A stretch of DNA of 41,605 nt from Roseburia inulinivorans DSM 16841 (GTDB lineage Bacteria; Bacillota; Clostridia; Lachnospirales; Lachnospiraceae). Location of the stretch: assembly GCF_000174195.1 (NCBI RefSeq), contig NZ_ACFY01000061.1, positions 1-41,605 of the forward strand, read 5' to 3'. Both the position numbers and the translations under genes were made by a program. Below the pieces are notes generated by a model. It searched no databases, was not told the origin of the DNA, and saw nothing but the letters and a program-made list of their open reading frames with translations. This document shows, piece after piece, positions 1 through 8,773 of this stretch (the stretch's first letter is position 1; each line of letters opens with the position of its first letter).

Positions 1-1
1 A

Positions 2-706
2 GATTACACCTATGCAGGGTGGCAGTTGTATTATGCGGAGTATACAGACGGTCTGCTAAAAGGCTGTGATATACGGGCGGAAGATGGTCAGCTTGTCATT
101 GGGAAGGGAATGTTGAAATTTCACGATTTTATTTATCTGATGATGGAAGAGGAGAGAGTGGATTATCAGCCGAAGAACAGGTGGCAGGTGTTGAAAGCAG
201 AATTTTCAGAGGATGAGACAAATCTGGACTATAAGGCATACTGGGTTAAATTCTTTTTGGACGAAGAAATGGAACTGGGGGAGAACCAGATAGAAATGTG
301 CCGGTTTTATCTGCGGGAGGGGGCGGTGCTGCGGGATAGTTATAAGAATTTTGCGGATATGTCAACGAAGTACGATACGATAAATCTGATTTATGCTACG
401 GTGGCAGGCGTTGGGGAGAAAACACTGCATCCGGTGGTGGTTAGGCAGTTTGGGGAAGAAATTTGGAATATGGAGGAGAAAGATCAGTTTGATTTTGGAT
501 TTTGCAATTTGGTTTGGAATACACAGGGGAGGGTGGAGCGGAAAGTGATTGCGGCGTATTTAGGCTGTAAGATGAAGAAAGCTGCGGTGGCGCAGATTAT
601 GCGGTACGATAATCAGACGATTTATGAGAAGATGGAGAATATTGTGGATAATATGGGAAAATTCAAAAGGGAAAAAGTAAATTCTAAAGTGATTATTGTA
701 GATTAG
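2..706 (+). CDS. Hypothetical protein, C-terminal part, of an injection-system cluster
   Basis: The reading frame is open to the left edge of the window (from base 2), so only the C-terminal ~234 residues are visible and the true start lies outside. The first internal start-like codon is a TTG at 26 without an obvious ribosome binding site, so it is not taken as the start. The protein is acidic, rich in aromatic residues, and has no membrane segment or motif that I recognise. It lies 28 bp upstream of an Imm11-like gene and two VgrG-like genes on the same strand, so it is probably part of the contractile-injection/toxin operon. I cannot assign a function; a structural or assembly role is only inferred from position. 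Confidence 0.6.
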   Translation, partial: DYTYAGWQLYYAEYTDGLLKGCDIRAEDGQLVIGKGMLKFHDFIYLMMEEERVDYQPKNRWQVLKAEFSEDETNLDYKAYWVKFFLDEEMELGENQIEMCRFYLREGAVLRDSYKNFADMSTKYDTINLIYATVAGVGEKTLHPVVVRQFGEEIWNMEEKDQFDFGFCNLVWNTQGRVERKVIAAYLGCKMKKAAVAQIMRYDNQTIYEKMENIVDNMGKFKREKVNSKVIIVD

Positions 707-734
707 TCGATAGAACAGAAACGGAGAGTGTAAT

Positions 735-1241
735 TTGAAATATTTTGAGATAGTAGAAGCACCAGAACACAAGTATGCACCAAGAGTAAAGAATTGGTAT
801 GGAAAGATTGATGTGAGAGATATTTGTATAAAAAAATATCCTGATTTGCCTAAAAGAGAATTATTTGTTATTGAATCATCTGAAAAAACTATTTTTACAG
901 ATATTATTTTGTTTCCTTTTTTATTACTTTCACCGAATGTAATGGATGTTATTAAAATGCATCATGAAAGATGCTTTTATAGAGAAGTTATTCTTCTTGA
1001 TCAGCTAAATGGAAAATCTGAATTGTATTATTTGCCAGTATTTGATGAAACAGAAAAGCTTTTGATTAGGAACAGGGAAGATTTAATGCAAGAGGAAGAG
1101 GTAAATTTAAAAAAAGAAATTTTTTGGATTCGGGATTCATTCAAAAGACATACAATCATTTCTCTTGAGTTGGCAGAAAGTTTATTGTGGAGAGAAATAA
1201 CAGGTCTTGGCATAAAAGAAGTTAAACTGTATACTAATTAA
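735..1241 (+). CDS. Imm11-like protein (168 aa)
   Basis: The start is a TTG at 735 with GGAGAG about 8 bases upstream; no ATG fits. The protein has the pattern F-T-D-I-I...P-F-L-L-L-S-P-N-V-M-D-V-I-K-M, then V-I-L-L-D-Q-L-N-G and Y-Y-L-P-V-F, and a C-terminal LELAESLLWREITGLGIKEV stretch. This arrangement, as I recall it, resembles proteins annotated as the imm11 family, which are common beside polymorphic toxins in Clostridia. A truncated paralogue lies at about 18,350-18,769 with the same central motif. Its place just upstream of the VgrG-like genes suggests a toxin-immunity or effector-associated role; what it binds is unknown. It could also be an adaptor for effector loading. Confidence 0.55.
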   Translation: MKYFEIVEAPEHKYAPRVKNWYGKIDVRDICIKKYPDLPKRELFVIESSEKTIFTDIILFPFLLLSPNVMDVIKMHHERCFYREVILLDQLNGKSELYYLPVFDETEKLLIRNREDLMQEEEVNLKKEIFWIRDSFKRHTIISLELAESLLWREITGLGIKEVKLYTN

Positions 1242-1257
1242 TAAAGGAGAGCGAAAG

Positions 1258-2642
1258 ATGAGGGAAGAAAGAATAGTTGTTCATCCTTTTGAACAGTTAA
1301 AGATTGAAAGCTATCAAAGTGTGGAAGAAGTAAATGAACATGCGTATATTAAAATGTCAGGTCAGATTCCATTTAAAAAGAAAGATGAGTATATGTACAA
1401 AGGGGAAAGCAATCCCTGGGTTCGGGTGATTGCTGTAGCGAATAAAAAAGAACATACTTTATTGTATGGGATTATTGAAAATATCCGAATGGAAATAAAA
1501 ATAAAACGTGCCGTATGGAATTAGTTCTTCGGTCGGGAACGGTTCAGATGGATTGTAGAGAGAGAATGCGCAGTTTTCAATCTGAAAGTTTGACTTATAG
1601 TGAGGTATTGGATATATGTAATCAAAATTATAATGCTGACGGAATTATGTCAGTTGCAAAGGGAACAGCTATTAATCGATTTATTATGCAGTATCAGGAA
1701 ACGGATTGGAATTTTATAAAACGGCTAGCAAGTATAAATCAGACGGTGGTGATTGCTGATAGTTCAGCACGGACTTCCCGCTATTACTTTGGACTTCCGG
1801 ATAGAGAGAATACAATAAAAGGTGATAACATTGAATATGATACATGCTATGATGTGCAGGAATATTGGTTAAAAAAAGGCAAAAATTTAGAACTTTCACC
1901 AGTCGATGCTATGATATATGTATGGACAAGCAGAGAAATTTATCATCTCGGAGATTGTGGATTGGTTCAGAATAAGCAGTTAATTGTGTGGAAAATTATT
2001 ACGGAGATGAAAGGCGGCGTTTTGTATCACACTTATTATATGCGTACAAAATCAGGATTTAAGATACCTGTGATATATCATACAGAAAATTCTGGAGCAT
2101 CGTTATTTGGAGTTGTGAGAAATGTAAGTGAAGAGAAAGTACAAATAGAAATTTTTGGTGATGAAAATAGAGAGCGGACGGGGGCGCGTTGGTTTCCGTA
2201 CGCTACGGTATATTCTTCGGAGGATGGAACAGGTTGGTACTGTATGCCGGAAATAAGGGATAAAATCAGGCTATATTTTCCAACAGAAAAAGAGCAGGAC
2301 GCATATGTTATCAGCGCATATCATGAGGGAAATGGAGGATTAAGAACAAATCCGCAATGCAAGTTTTGGAGAAACAGGGAGGGGAAGGAGATACAGTTGG
2401 CTCCCGGAAGAATATTGCTGACAAATAATAACGGAACATACATTGAATTGTCTGATTCAAATGGAGTAGAGATTGTGAGTGGAGGTCCGGTAGTATTATC
2501 GGCAGGAGGGGCACTAAGAATCTCAAGTGCAAGTTCCGGTATAGAGTTAAGTGCACCTAATAAGGTAAAGCTAAAACAGGGAGACACTGAGATGAGTCTG
2601 GGAGGAGATTTGAATATGAGTGGGGCACAGATTAAACTATAA
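1258..2642 (+). pseudogene. VgrG/Pvc8-like spike protein, split by a one-base frameshift
   Basis: A good AAAGGAG precedes the ATG at 1258. The first frame encodes 88 residues (to 1524), ending shortly after LLYGIIENIRMEIK. The second frame continues from about 1500 with RMELVLRSGTVQMDCRERMR and runs to 2642. Aligned with the intact VgrG-like gene just downstream, the two pieces are the N- and C-parts of one protein of about 460 residues. The break lies in the A-rich stretch 1493-1506, where one base appears to be missing (a -1 shift restores the frame). The C-terminal part has a gp5-type OB/beta-helix look, with short Gly/Ser/Val repeats near the end (IELSDSNGVEIVSGGPVVLS). VgrG trimers form the spike that carries PAAR tips and effectors. 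It may be dead, phase-variable, frameshift-translated or mis-assembled. Confidence 0.7.
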
Positions 2643-2694
2643 TGAACTATAGTATGGATGAAAATAAGAAGTGATTCAGCGGCGAGGAAATATT

Positions 2695-3966
2695 ATGGAG
2701 ATAAGGATAACAGATAGTTTAAAGCTGCAATGTGAAATACCGTTTGTATTAATTGAAAAGTTTCAGTTTGTATGGGAGCCAAATCAACATGCAGTTTTAG
2801 GGTTGGAAGGTTACATAAATGGAAATGCACAATATATAACGGATAAATTATACGACAGTAAAATTAAAATATGGATGGAGAAAAAGCAAAGCAAAAGGGT
2901 ACTTTTCTGCGGGTATTTAATAAAAGTACACGAGTGCGCTGTTGGAAAAACCAAAAGAGTCAAGATACAAGCGGCATCAGGGTCATATAAGTTAGATCAG
3001 TGCGTAGAATCGAAGTCATTTCAGAATACAGAGAGTACTTATGCAGATATTGTTATGCAGACAGTTGAGAATGCTGGCGGCAAGGTGATTTGTACAGAGG
3101 GAATTAATAAAAAAATAAGTAAACCGGTAATACAGTATAATGAAACAGCGTGGGGATTTGCAAAGCGGATGGCGAGTCAGGTAGGAGCATATTTGTTTTC
3201 TGACATTGAGACAGGAGGAATTAATCTTTGGTTTGGAGAGAGGGAAGGAAATGCTGCTGCAAAATTTTCGGAAACGGAATATGTAGAAAATATGTACCGG
3301 GAAATTGATACTAATACAATGAAAAGCTATTATGAGATAGACAGTAAGGAATTTTATGAAATCGGTGATAAAGCAAAAATTTGCGGCTTGGAATTGCAAA
3401 TCTGGGAAGTAAAAGCATCTTTTGAACGTGGGGAGCTTAATTTTAAATATATATTAAAGAAAAATGCTTCCATTTCAACCATATATCAGAACCAATTTGT
3501 AGGATTGGGATTACAGGGGACGGTTGTAGAAACAAGAGGAGAACAGATAAAAGTTGCTTTGGATATTGATGGTGGTAAAACTACAGGAGACTATTTTTAC
3601 GATTGGTATCCGGAAACGGGTAATGCACTTTATGCAATGCCGGAGATAGGAACTCAGGTACTTTTATACTTTAATAGTAAAGACGAGAGAGAAGGATTTG
3701 TACTGCATTCTCTGCCTAATTCTGTACAACAAAATACAGATTATAAGAACCGATATTTTAATACGAAAGAAGGAAATACAGTACATTTGTATAAAGACAG
3801 CGTAGATTTTTCTTGCCAGGGAAATCATAATTTGGCTCTTGCAGATAGTTTTATTTCTGCGGGGAGTAGTGGAACTGTTAGTATTTCTGCACAGGGAAGT
3901 GTAAAGCTGAGTGCACGCAGGATTACAATCAGTACGCCGGATGAGTTGAATATATGCCAGGGATAG
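2695..3966 (+). CDS. VgrG/phage late control D-like spike protein (423 aa)
   Basis: The start chosen is ATG 2695, with GAGG seven bases upstream; an upstream in-frame GTG at 2671 has no ribosome binding site. The N-terminal ~200 residues look like a gpD/VgrG barrel region (strings such as VLFCGYLIKVHECAVGKTKR and TAWGFAKRMASQVGAYLFSD). The middle has an OB-type segment with GDYFYDWYPETGNALYAMPE and GTQVLLYFNSKDEREGFVL, typical of phage baseplate V/VgrG proteins. The tail is a beta-helix-like repeat of short polar strands (GTVSISAQGSVKLSARRITI). The product should trimerise into the membrane-puncturing spike that carries the PAAR-like tip encoded downstream. It follows the frameshifted VgrG paralogue by 52 bp. 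Family call is firm; the exact system type (T6SS-like or extracellular contractile) cannot be decided here. Confidence 0.8.
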   Translation: MEIRITDSLKLQCEIPFVLIEKFQFVWEPNQHAVLGLEGYINGNAQYITDKLYDSKIKIWMEKKQSKRVLFCGYLIKVHECAVGKTKRVKIQAASGSYKLDQCVESKSFQNTESTYADIVMQTVENAGGKVICTEGINKKISKPVIQYNETAWGFAKRMASQVGAYLFSDIETGGINLWFGEREGNAAAKFSETEYVENMYREIDTNTMKSYYEIDSKEFYEIGDKAKICGLELQIWEVKASFERGELNFKYILKKNASISTIYQNQFVGLGLQGTVVETRGEQIKVALDIDGGKTTGDYFYDWYPETGNALYAMPEIGTQVLLYFNSKDEREGFVLHSLPNSVQQNTDYKNRYFNTKEGNTVHLYKDSVDFSCQGNHNLALADSFISAGSSGTVSISAQGSVKLSARRITISTPDELNICQG

Positions 3967-3980
3967 CGAGGAGAATAACG

Positions 3981-4556
3981 ATGGAATATTTTGATGAAGA
4001 GATTTTGGAGGCAAGGAGAGAACTGGAGCGTTTAAAACATACAACATTAGAAACAGGTATTTATGTGGGAGATGAATTAATTACTTTTACGAATATTACG
4101 CTGCCACAAACGAAAATTCATATATATCTGCCGGAACAGTTTATTGTTATGCCAGACTTGGTTAAAGATATGAAATATCCGTCAAAAAATGCACCAGATT
4201 TAATCATTACCAGTTTGGACAGTATGGTAAATTTTGGGTTTAATATACTTTCTGTGTCTATGGAAGAAGGGGACACGAAAGTGATGAGCAGCCAGTTCCA
4301 GAATGCGTTACGTAATGTTAATCCATCTATAAAGATTAAAAAGCAGGTAAATGATGTGACTACGGAACATGGAAATGAGATGAGTTGGTTTGATTTTAAA
4401 GGTTATCTTATAGATGGACAAAATTATAACAGAATGTATCTTGTGAAGATGAGAGAAACTGTGTTGCATGGAATTTTTAATTGTCCAATGCAATTTAAGG
4501 ATGAGTGGGGAGAGATAGCTGAGAAATGTTTTATGTCGATTGAGGAAGAATTATAA
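3981..4556 (+). CDS. Possible DcrB/Eag-type effector chaperone (191 aa)
   Basis: The start chosen is ATG 3981, preceded by GCGAGGAGAATAACG; an earlier in-frame ATG at 3954 overlaps the VgrG end and has a poorer site. The protein is soluble, with an N-terminal helix (LEARRELERLKHTTL). After it comes a compact alternating beta pattern: IHIYLPEQFIVMPD, then PDLIITSLDSMVNFGFNILS, a helix, and near the end MYLVKMRETVLHGIFNCPMQ. The pattern 'YLPEQF...YPS...PDLI...N.GFN' followed by a second beta unit recalls the DcrB/DUF1795 fold of Eag chaperones, which load PAAR-type effectors onto VgrG. Its position, between a VgrG and a PAAR-like effector, is exactly where such a chaperone sits. The resemblance is by eye only and needs a profile search. 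Confidence 0.45.
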   Translation: MEYFDEEILEARRELERLKHTTLETGIYVGDELITFTNITLPQTKIHIYLPEQFIVMPDLVKDMKYPSKNAPDLIITSLDSMVNFGFNILSVSMEEGDTKVMSSQFQNALRNVNPSIKIKKQVNDVTTEHGNEMSWFDFKGYLIDGQNYNRMYLVKMRETVLHGIFNCPMQFKDEWGEIAEKCFMSIEEEL

Positions 4557-4584
4557 CGGAATTTTCTATATAGGGGGAAGCGTT

Positions 4585-5946
4585 ATGTCGAAAGAGAAGG
4601 TATACAAAAATGGAGATTCTATTATAGCAGGAGATTTTACTTTTGAACTGGAAGGAAATTGCCTTCGAAAGTTTTTGAAAGGAATTTTTAAAAAACAATA
4701 CCAAGATATTGCGTGTGATATGATGGTGAAACACTATGCTTTTTACGAAGAGTTAAATAAAGTAGGTATTGTAAAAGAAGAGGAATATGTCACAAGAGAA
4801 GCAACTATTTGCTGTTCTAACGGAACGGAAGTAGTCCAACTGGATGCTTATGAAGATCATGGAATACTTGCTGCAAACGGGAAACCACTTATGACATGTA
4901 GTGATTGTGAAGTTAATAAGAATATCTATTCATTTGGTACTTGTAAATGTGGTGATATATATAGTGAGAGTCTGCCTCATCCAAGTGAGGAGGGTGAGCC
5001 GGATGAGCATGGAAATGTAAGGTATAAATGTATGCCTGTTTTATGTGGAAATTGGAAACAGGATACAGGGGATTTACTTATATCAGAAGGGGAAGAATTT
5101 GTAGAAGCATTACGTTCAGGAGCCTTTTTGACGTGCATATATGAAGGAAAAATAACAGTAATAGGGATAGAGAAGGGGGAAGAACCAGAAACAGAAGAAC
5201 TTCCTTGGATACCATCTAATATATTACAGTTAGATGGAGAAACAAAGGCAGAAAAAAATTTAAAAACAAGGATTGATAGTATGAATAATAATATTTCTAA
5301 TACGGATTTGAAGTGGAATCAAAATAAAATAAAGGCGGTATGGGAAGCATGTGAAGAGTTTTATGAAGATTATGGGGTACAAGTTGATCCACGATTATTG
5401 TTGGCTATTATTGTAAAAGAAGGGACTGGCAGCTTTAATACAAGTTTTGATAATAAAGCAGGAGATGGAGGAAATGGTGCTGAGACTAATTTTGAAAGTG
5501 ACTGTGAAAAGGCCGTTGATTTATTGGGAGGAAAAATTATTGCATATATAATATTTCATGGAGATTTTTCAAAGGCAAGGGCAGAAGCATACAATAAAGG
5601 ATACGCAGGTATTAAAGATTATGATGATATCTTACACTATTTAAATTGGGAGACTCCTCGTTTATCATTTCTTTCAAAAACATTTATATCTGGAGTCTAT
5701 GCGGATGATAACAATTGGAATTCTGGAGTTCGACAAATATATAGTGAATTTGTCTATGATGATGTAACGGCAGAGTATACAAATTATGTTAAAGGTTTGA
5801 AACAGGATATTTTTGAAAATAATGCTAAAAAAGAAGGGATAAAAGTGACGACGAAGGTGACGTTTAAGGAAAGTAAAAATGGAAGAGATAGTCAGAGAAA
5901 ATATAATAATGAATACACAATAATAGGAGTTATACCCAAAATATGA
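4585..5946 (+). CDS. PAAR-like (DUF4280) tip fused to a lysozyme-like effector domain (453 aa)
   Basis: The start is ATG 4585, preceded by TAGGGGG; the upstream in-frame ATG at 4540 lies inside the previous gene. Residues ~65-190 form a DUF4280/PAAR-like domain: ATICCSNGTEVVQLDAYEDH, then a Cys-rich core (TCSDCEVNKN, GTCKCGD), CMPVLCGNWK, and AFLTCIYEGKITVI. Residues ~245-420 resemble a lysozyme/lytic-transglycosylase domain. In it, VDPRLLLAIIVKEGTGSF places a Glu in the position expected of a catalytic acid, followed by a helical half with NKGYAG and YTNYVKGLKQDIF. The tip would cap the VgrG spike and deliver a peptidoglycan-cutting domain into target cells. The next gene overlaps its stop (ATGA) and encodes a membrane-anchored protein that could be its immunity partner. 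The DUF4280 call is strong; the enzyme call is inferred from one motif and overall shape. Confidence 0.72.
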   Translation: MSKEKVYKNGDSIIAGDFTFELEGNCLRKFLKGIFKKQYQDIACDMMVKHYAFYEELNKVGIVKEEEYVTREATICCSNGTEVVQLDAYEDHGILAANGKPLMTCSDCEVNKNIYSFGTCKCGDIYSESLPHPSEEGEPDEHGNVRYKCMPVLCGNWKQDTGDLLISEGEEFVEALRSGAFLTCIYEGKITVIGIEKGEEPETEELPWIPSNILQLDGETKAEKNLKTRIDSMNNNISNTDLKWNQNKIKAVWEACEEFYEDYGVQVDPRLLLAIIVKEGTGSFNTSFDNKAGDGGNGAETNFESDCEKAVDLLGGKIIAYIIFHGDFSKARAEAYNKGYAGIKDYDDILHYLNWETPRLSFLSKTFISGVYADDNNWNSGVRQIYSEFVYDDVTAEYTNYVKGLKQDIFENNAKKEGIKVTTKVTFKESKNGRDSQRKYNNEYTIIGVIPKI

Positions 5947-6875
5947 AAGAGGCAGTTTATAAAATAAGTTCGGCTTCCATTGTAATAGGATTAGTAATTT
6001 TTATGTGGTTTGCTAGCAAAGACATGCAAAGGGCGAAGATGATAGAGCAAGCGGTAACAGTGGAGAAGAGGGATGAATCAAACTCCAAGATGACAGAGGA
6101 AGAGGCGGCAAAGGCTATTTTTATTACATATATTCAGATTATGATTACAATTCCATGGTGACAGTTGGTATGACAAGTGAGGGCTTGGTATATACATACC
6201 AGACGCCGGAACAGGAACCTACTGAAAATGAAATGCTCTATAGCAAAGGTTTAACAGGAGATGAACGATATTATATTTTTGCACATGATACGATGTATAG
6301 AGTAAATGCTCATTCATATAGATACGACTATAATTATCACACAGATTATGCTGTTAATAAGGAGACAGGTGAAGTTTTACAGGAGCGCCAAATGGGTAGA
6401 GACGGATGAAGAGTATGAATTGATGTATAGTAAAGAATATGAAAATGTTATTACTCAGTTGTATTTTAATGAAAAAATTTCAGATGGGAAAATGACAGAA
6501 GAAGAGGCGGCAAAGACACTTTTTTATATATGTATTCAGACAGTGATTATTACGATTATGATACGTTGGTTGCAAGAACAGTTCAGGGAGAACAGTCGAT
6601 GTATGTATATCAGCTTCCGGGAGATGCGGAGTACCCTTATGTAAGAATTTTGTCATGCGAAGGTCTGACAGAAAATAAGCAATATTATGTTTTTTCATTT
6701 TATACGGAGTATTACACATCTACTGCTGAACCTTTTTTTACTCATTCCTCCTATTCTACAAGTTTTGCTGTTAATAGGGAGGACAGGCGAAGTGCTGCAG
6801 GAATGGCAATGGAGTGATGATACAGAGCCTATGATGTTGTATAGTGATGAGTATAAAAGAGCGGTCAGTCAGTGA
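5943..6875 (+). pseudogene. Membrane-anchored repeat protein, broken by four single-base indels
   Basis: The ATG at 5943 overlaps the stop of the PAAR-lysozyme gene. After an N-terminal membrane anchor (ASIVIGLVIFMWF) the protein matches, unit for unit, the intact 293-aa protein at 6944-7825. To restore the frame it needs +1 T near 6118 (five T where six fit), -1 A near 6392 (AAA where AA fits), +1 base near 6523 and -1 G near 6782. With these corrections it reads as two repeats, each with K-M-T-E-E-E-A-A-K...F, then Y-x-Y-Q-x-P, YYxF and ETGEVLQE-type motifs. It is a likely immunity protein for the overlapping effector. Because all four breaks are single-base, assembly error must be considered as well as decay. 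Confidence 0.7.
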
Positions 6876-6943
6876 ATGTGTTTGATATAAGTAGAGGAAA
6901 AGCGGTTAATAGAGAAGTATAGAGATGCATGACTGGGGGAAAT

Positions 6944-7825
6944 ATGAAAAGAGTATTTTATAAAAAGAGTTTAGTTTTCGTTGCAATAGTAATAGGATTA
7001 GTAATTTTTATAAGGTTCTTTGTCAAAGATGTATATTTTTCCAGAATGACAGAAGGTGAGGCAGTAAAGATTCTTTTTCATTACATAAATTTCGGTTGTG
7101 ACGATGATTATGATTCCATAGTGACCTCTGCTGTAGTACAGGGACAAGTGGTATACTTATATCAGACGCCGGAGCAAAAGAATAATCAGCATGAAATGCT
7201 GCAATGCAAACAATTAACAGATGATGAACGATATTATATTTTTTCACATTATACACAGTATGAAACGGATGCTCTTTCGTGTGGATATTACTATGAATAT
7301 CATACGGATTATGCTGTCAACAGAGAAACAGGTGAAATCCTTTTGGAGCGTCAATGGCTAAAAAAAGGTGAAAGTTATGAAGTCATTTATAATAAAGAAT
7401 ATGAAAGAGAAATCATCCAAAAATATTTTAACGAGAATATTTCAGATGGGAAAATGTCGGAGGAAGAGGCGGCGGAAACACTTTTTTATTATTTGTATCC
7501 GGCAGATGGTTACGACTATGATTTGATGGTTGCAAGAACAATTCAGCAGAAACAGTCGGTATACGTATATCAGCTTCCCGAAGAACTGCCTTGCATAAAG
7601 CAATTCCGTTGTAAAGGTTTGACAGATGATAAGCTGTATTATGTTTTTGCACATTACACGGCTTGTTATACTTACAACTATGGACCTATGTTTATTTGCA
7701 ATCAGTATAGCATGAGTTATGCTGTCAACAGGGAGACAGGCGAAGTAATTCCGGAACGGGAGTGGAGTGTTAAAGAGGCTGAATGGTTATATCGCGAAGA
7801 GTATGAAAAAGTGGTTAATCAGTGA
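6944..7825 (+). CDS. Membrane-anchored two-repeat protein, candidate immunity protein (293 aa)
   Basis: The start chosen is ATG 6944 with GGGGG just upstream; ATG 6929 is in frame but has no site. Residues ~5-24 form a single membrane segment (LVFVAIVIGLVIFIRFF), with the rest predicted outside the cell. The extracellular part is an internal duplication: each unit runs RMTEGEAVKILF or KMSEEEAAETLF, then VVYLYQTPE or VYVYQLPEE, YYIFSHYT or YYVFAHYT, YAVNRETGE and a terminal E-Y-E-R/K-x-x-x-Q. The upstream pseudogene is a paralogue with the same two units, and a third partial copy lies at 11,902-12,039. A surface-anchored protein duplicated right after a lysozyme-type effector fits an immunity role against that effector. 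I do not recognise a named family. Confidence 0.65.
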   Translation: MKRVFYKKSLVFVAIVIGLVIFIRFFVKDVYFSRMTEGEAVKILFHYINFGCDDDYDSIVTSAVVQGQVVYLYQTPEQKNNQHEMLQCKQLTDDERYYIFSHYTQYETDALSCGYYYEYHTDYAVNRETGEILLERQWLKKGESYEVIYNKEYEREIIQKYFNENISDGKMSEEEAAETLFYYLYPADGYDYDLMVARTIQQKQSVYVYQLPEELPCIKQFRCKGLTDDKLYYVFAHYTACYTYNYGPMFICNQYSMSYAVNRETGEVIPEREWSVKEAEWLYREEYEKVVNQ

Positions 7826-8053
7826 AATGTGGCAGGGAAAGAAAAAAAGATGAATCTAGACCAACAGTTGAAGGAGATGGAAGTACGGTAGAATTTTTGG
7901 GGTATGATATTTTACTAAAAGATGGAAAGTCTAGTGTAAATGTAACTAATAATTATAAATTAATAGAGCTTATAGTTTATGATGGGGTGTAAATTATTAA
8001 AGCTGTCTACAAAAGAGTGACAATGATTTGCAATAAATTAGAATATAAATGCA
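7688..8053 (+). repeat. Dispersed direct repeat, copy 1 (~366 bp)
   Basis: This stretch is repeated in the same orientation at 11,902-12,270 with roughly 94-95% identity counted by eye. It spans the last ~46 codons of the membrane-anchored protein and about 230 bp downstream of it. The copies sit 4.2 kb apart, so homologous recombination between them would delete or duplicate the genes from 8,074 to 11,751. Confidence 0.85.
7822..7992 (+). CDS. Small ORF conserved in both repeat copies (56 aa)
   Basis: A GTG at 7822 overlaps the stop of the preceding gene (GTGA), giving 56 residues including STVEFLGYDILLKDGKSSVN and LIELIVYDGV. The same frame stays open in the second repeat copy (12,036-12,293), where it runs longer. 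The stretch could be a small translated gene coupled to the membrane protein, or the tail of a longer ancestral gene copied with it. No ribosome binding site beyond the coupling is evident and no function can be assigned. Confidence 0.3.
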   Translation: MKCGRERKKDESRPTVEGDGSTVEFLGYDILLKDGKSSVNVTNNYKLIELIVYDGV

Positions 8054-8073
8054 TTGAAAAGGGGTACCATAGT

Positions 8074-8682
8074 ATGAAAAGGAATCTGGTAGTTCTATTA
8101 CTTTTCTTATTTTTTATAGTTGTGATGAGCATGAGAGATTTTTCGATATATGAGGAGGAAGGCGGGAAAATTTCTTCAGAAGATTTCGCAGAACAGGCAA
8201 TGTTAGTGTATGAAAAATTTTTAGAAGGAAAAATAGAATGTGATGGCATAGACATTGATTTTATTACGACGCCTAAAGGGGAGCCAGATAAGAGGTATGA
8301 TACCCAATATGCTGTTTTTGATTGCAATGGCAATGGAGAGGCGGAACTTCATGTGCAGTCAGCAAGATATTATTACATATTCCAGTATAAAAATGGTGCT
8401 TTGCAGTTATATAAAAATCTATCACCTTATCCGCATTACTATGCTTTGAAGAATGGGGCATTCATTAGTCATGATTTTGGGGCGGGACCTTTGTCTGATG
8501 AGTATCGCTATTATATTTTTGATACATATGGAAATGAAACCTTTAGTATTGGATTTACGAAGTATGATAAAAATTTTAATGGAGAATATGACGAAGGTGA
8601 TGAGTATGTATTTGACAATGTAGAGGTGACGAAAGATATTTGGGAAAAATTAACCGAAAGATTCTTGTATGTATATAGATGA
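8074..8682 (+). CDS. Secreted or membrane-anchored hypothetical protein (202 aa)
   Basis: The start chosen is ATG 8074, nine bases after AAGGGG; the earlier in-frame GTG-type start falls in the repeat. A basic start (MKRNL) and a long hydrophobic run (VVLLLFLFFIVVMSM) make a signal anchor with no lipobox Cys. The mature part contains AVFDCNGNGEAELHVQSA and YDKNFNGEYDEGDEYVFDN. Both are Asp/Asn-rich loops of the kind seen in calcium-binding EF-hand/VCBS-like segments of Clostridial surface proteins. It follows the membrane repeat gene in the toxin operon and may be another surface immunity or accessory protein. The family is not recognised. Confidence 0.55.
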   Translation: MKRNLVVLLLFLFFIVVMSMRDFSIYEEEGGKISSEDFAEQAMLVYEKFLEGKIECDGIDIDFITTPKGEPDKRYDTQYAVFDCNGNGEAELHVQSARYYYIFQYKNGALQLYKNLSPYPHYYALKNGAFISHDFGAGPLSDEYRYYIFDTYGNETFSIGFTKYDKNFNGEYDEGDEYVFDNVEVTKDIWEKLTERFLYVYR

Positions 8683-8773
8683 AGATGGGATAGAAAGGAT
8701 AAAAAACGAAATTGAATGGACGGATTTAACAGTATAAGCGATTTGGTGCATTGAGAAAGGGGAAGAGAAATCT

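Noticed and set aside
1495..1508. Programmed -1 frameshift signal in the first VgrG
   Set aside because: There is no canonical X-XXY-YYZ heptamer in the right frame and no clear downstream stem-loop or pseudoknot, so decay or a read error is as likely.
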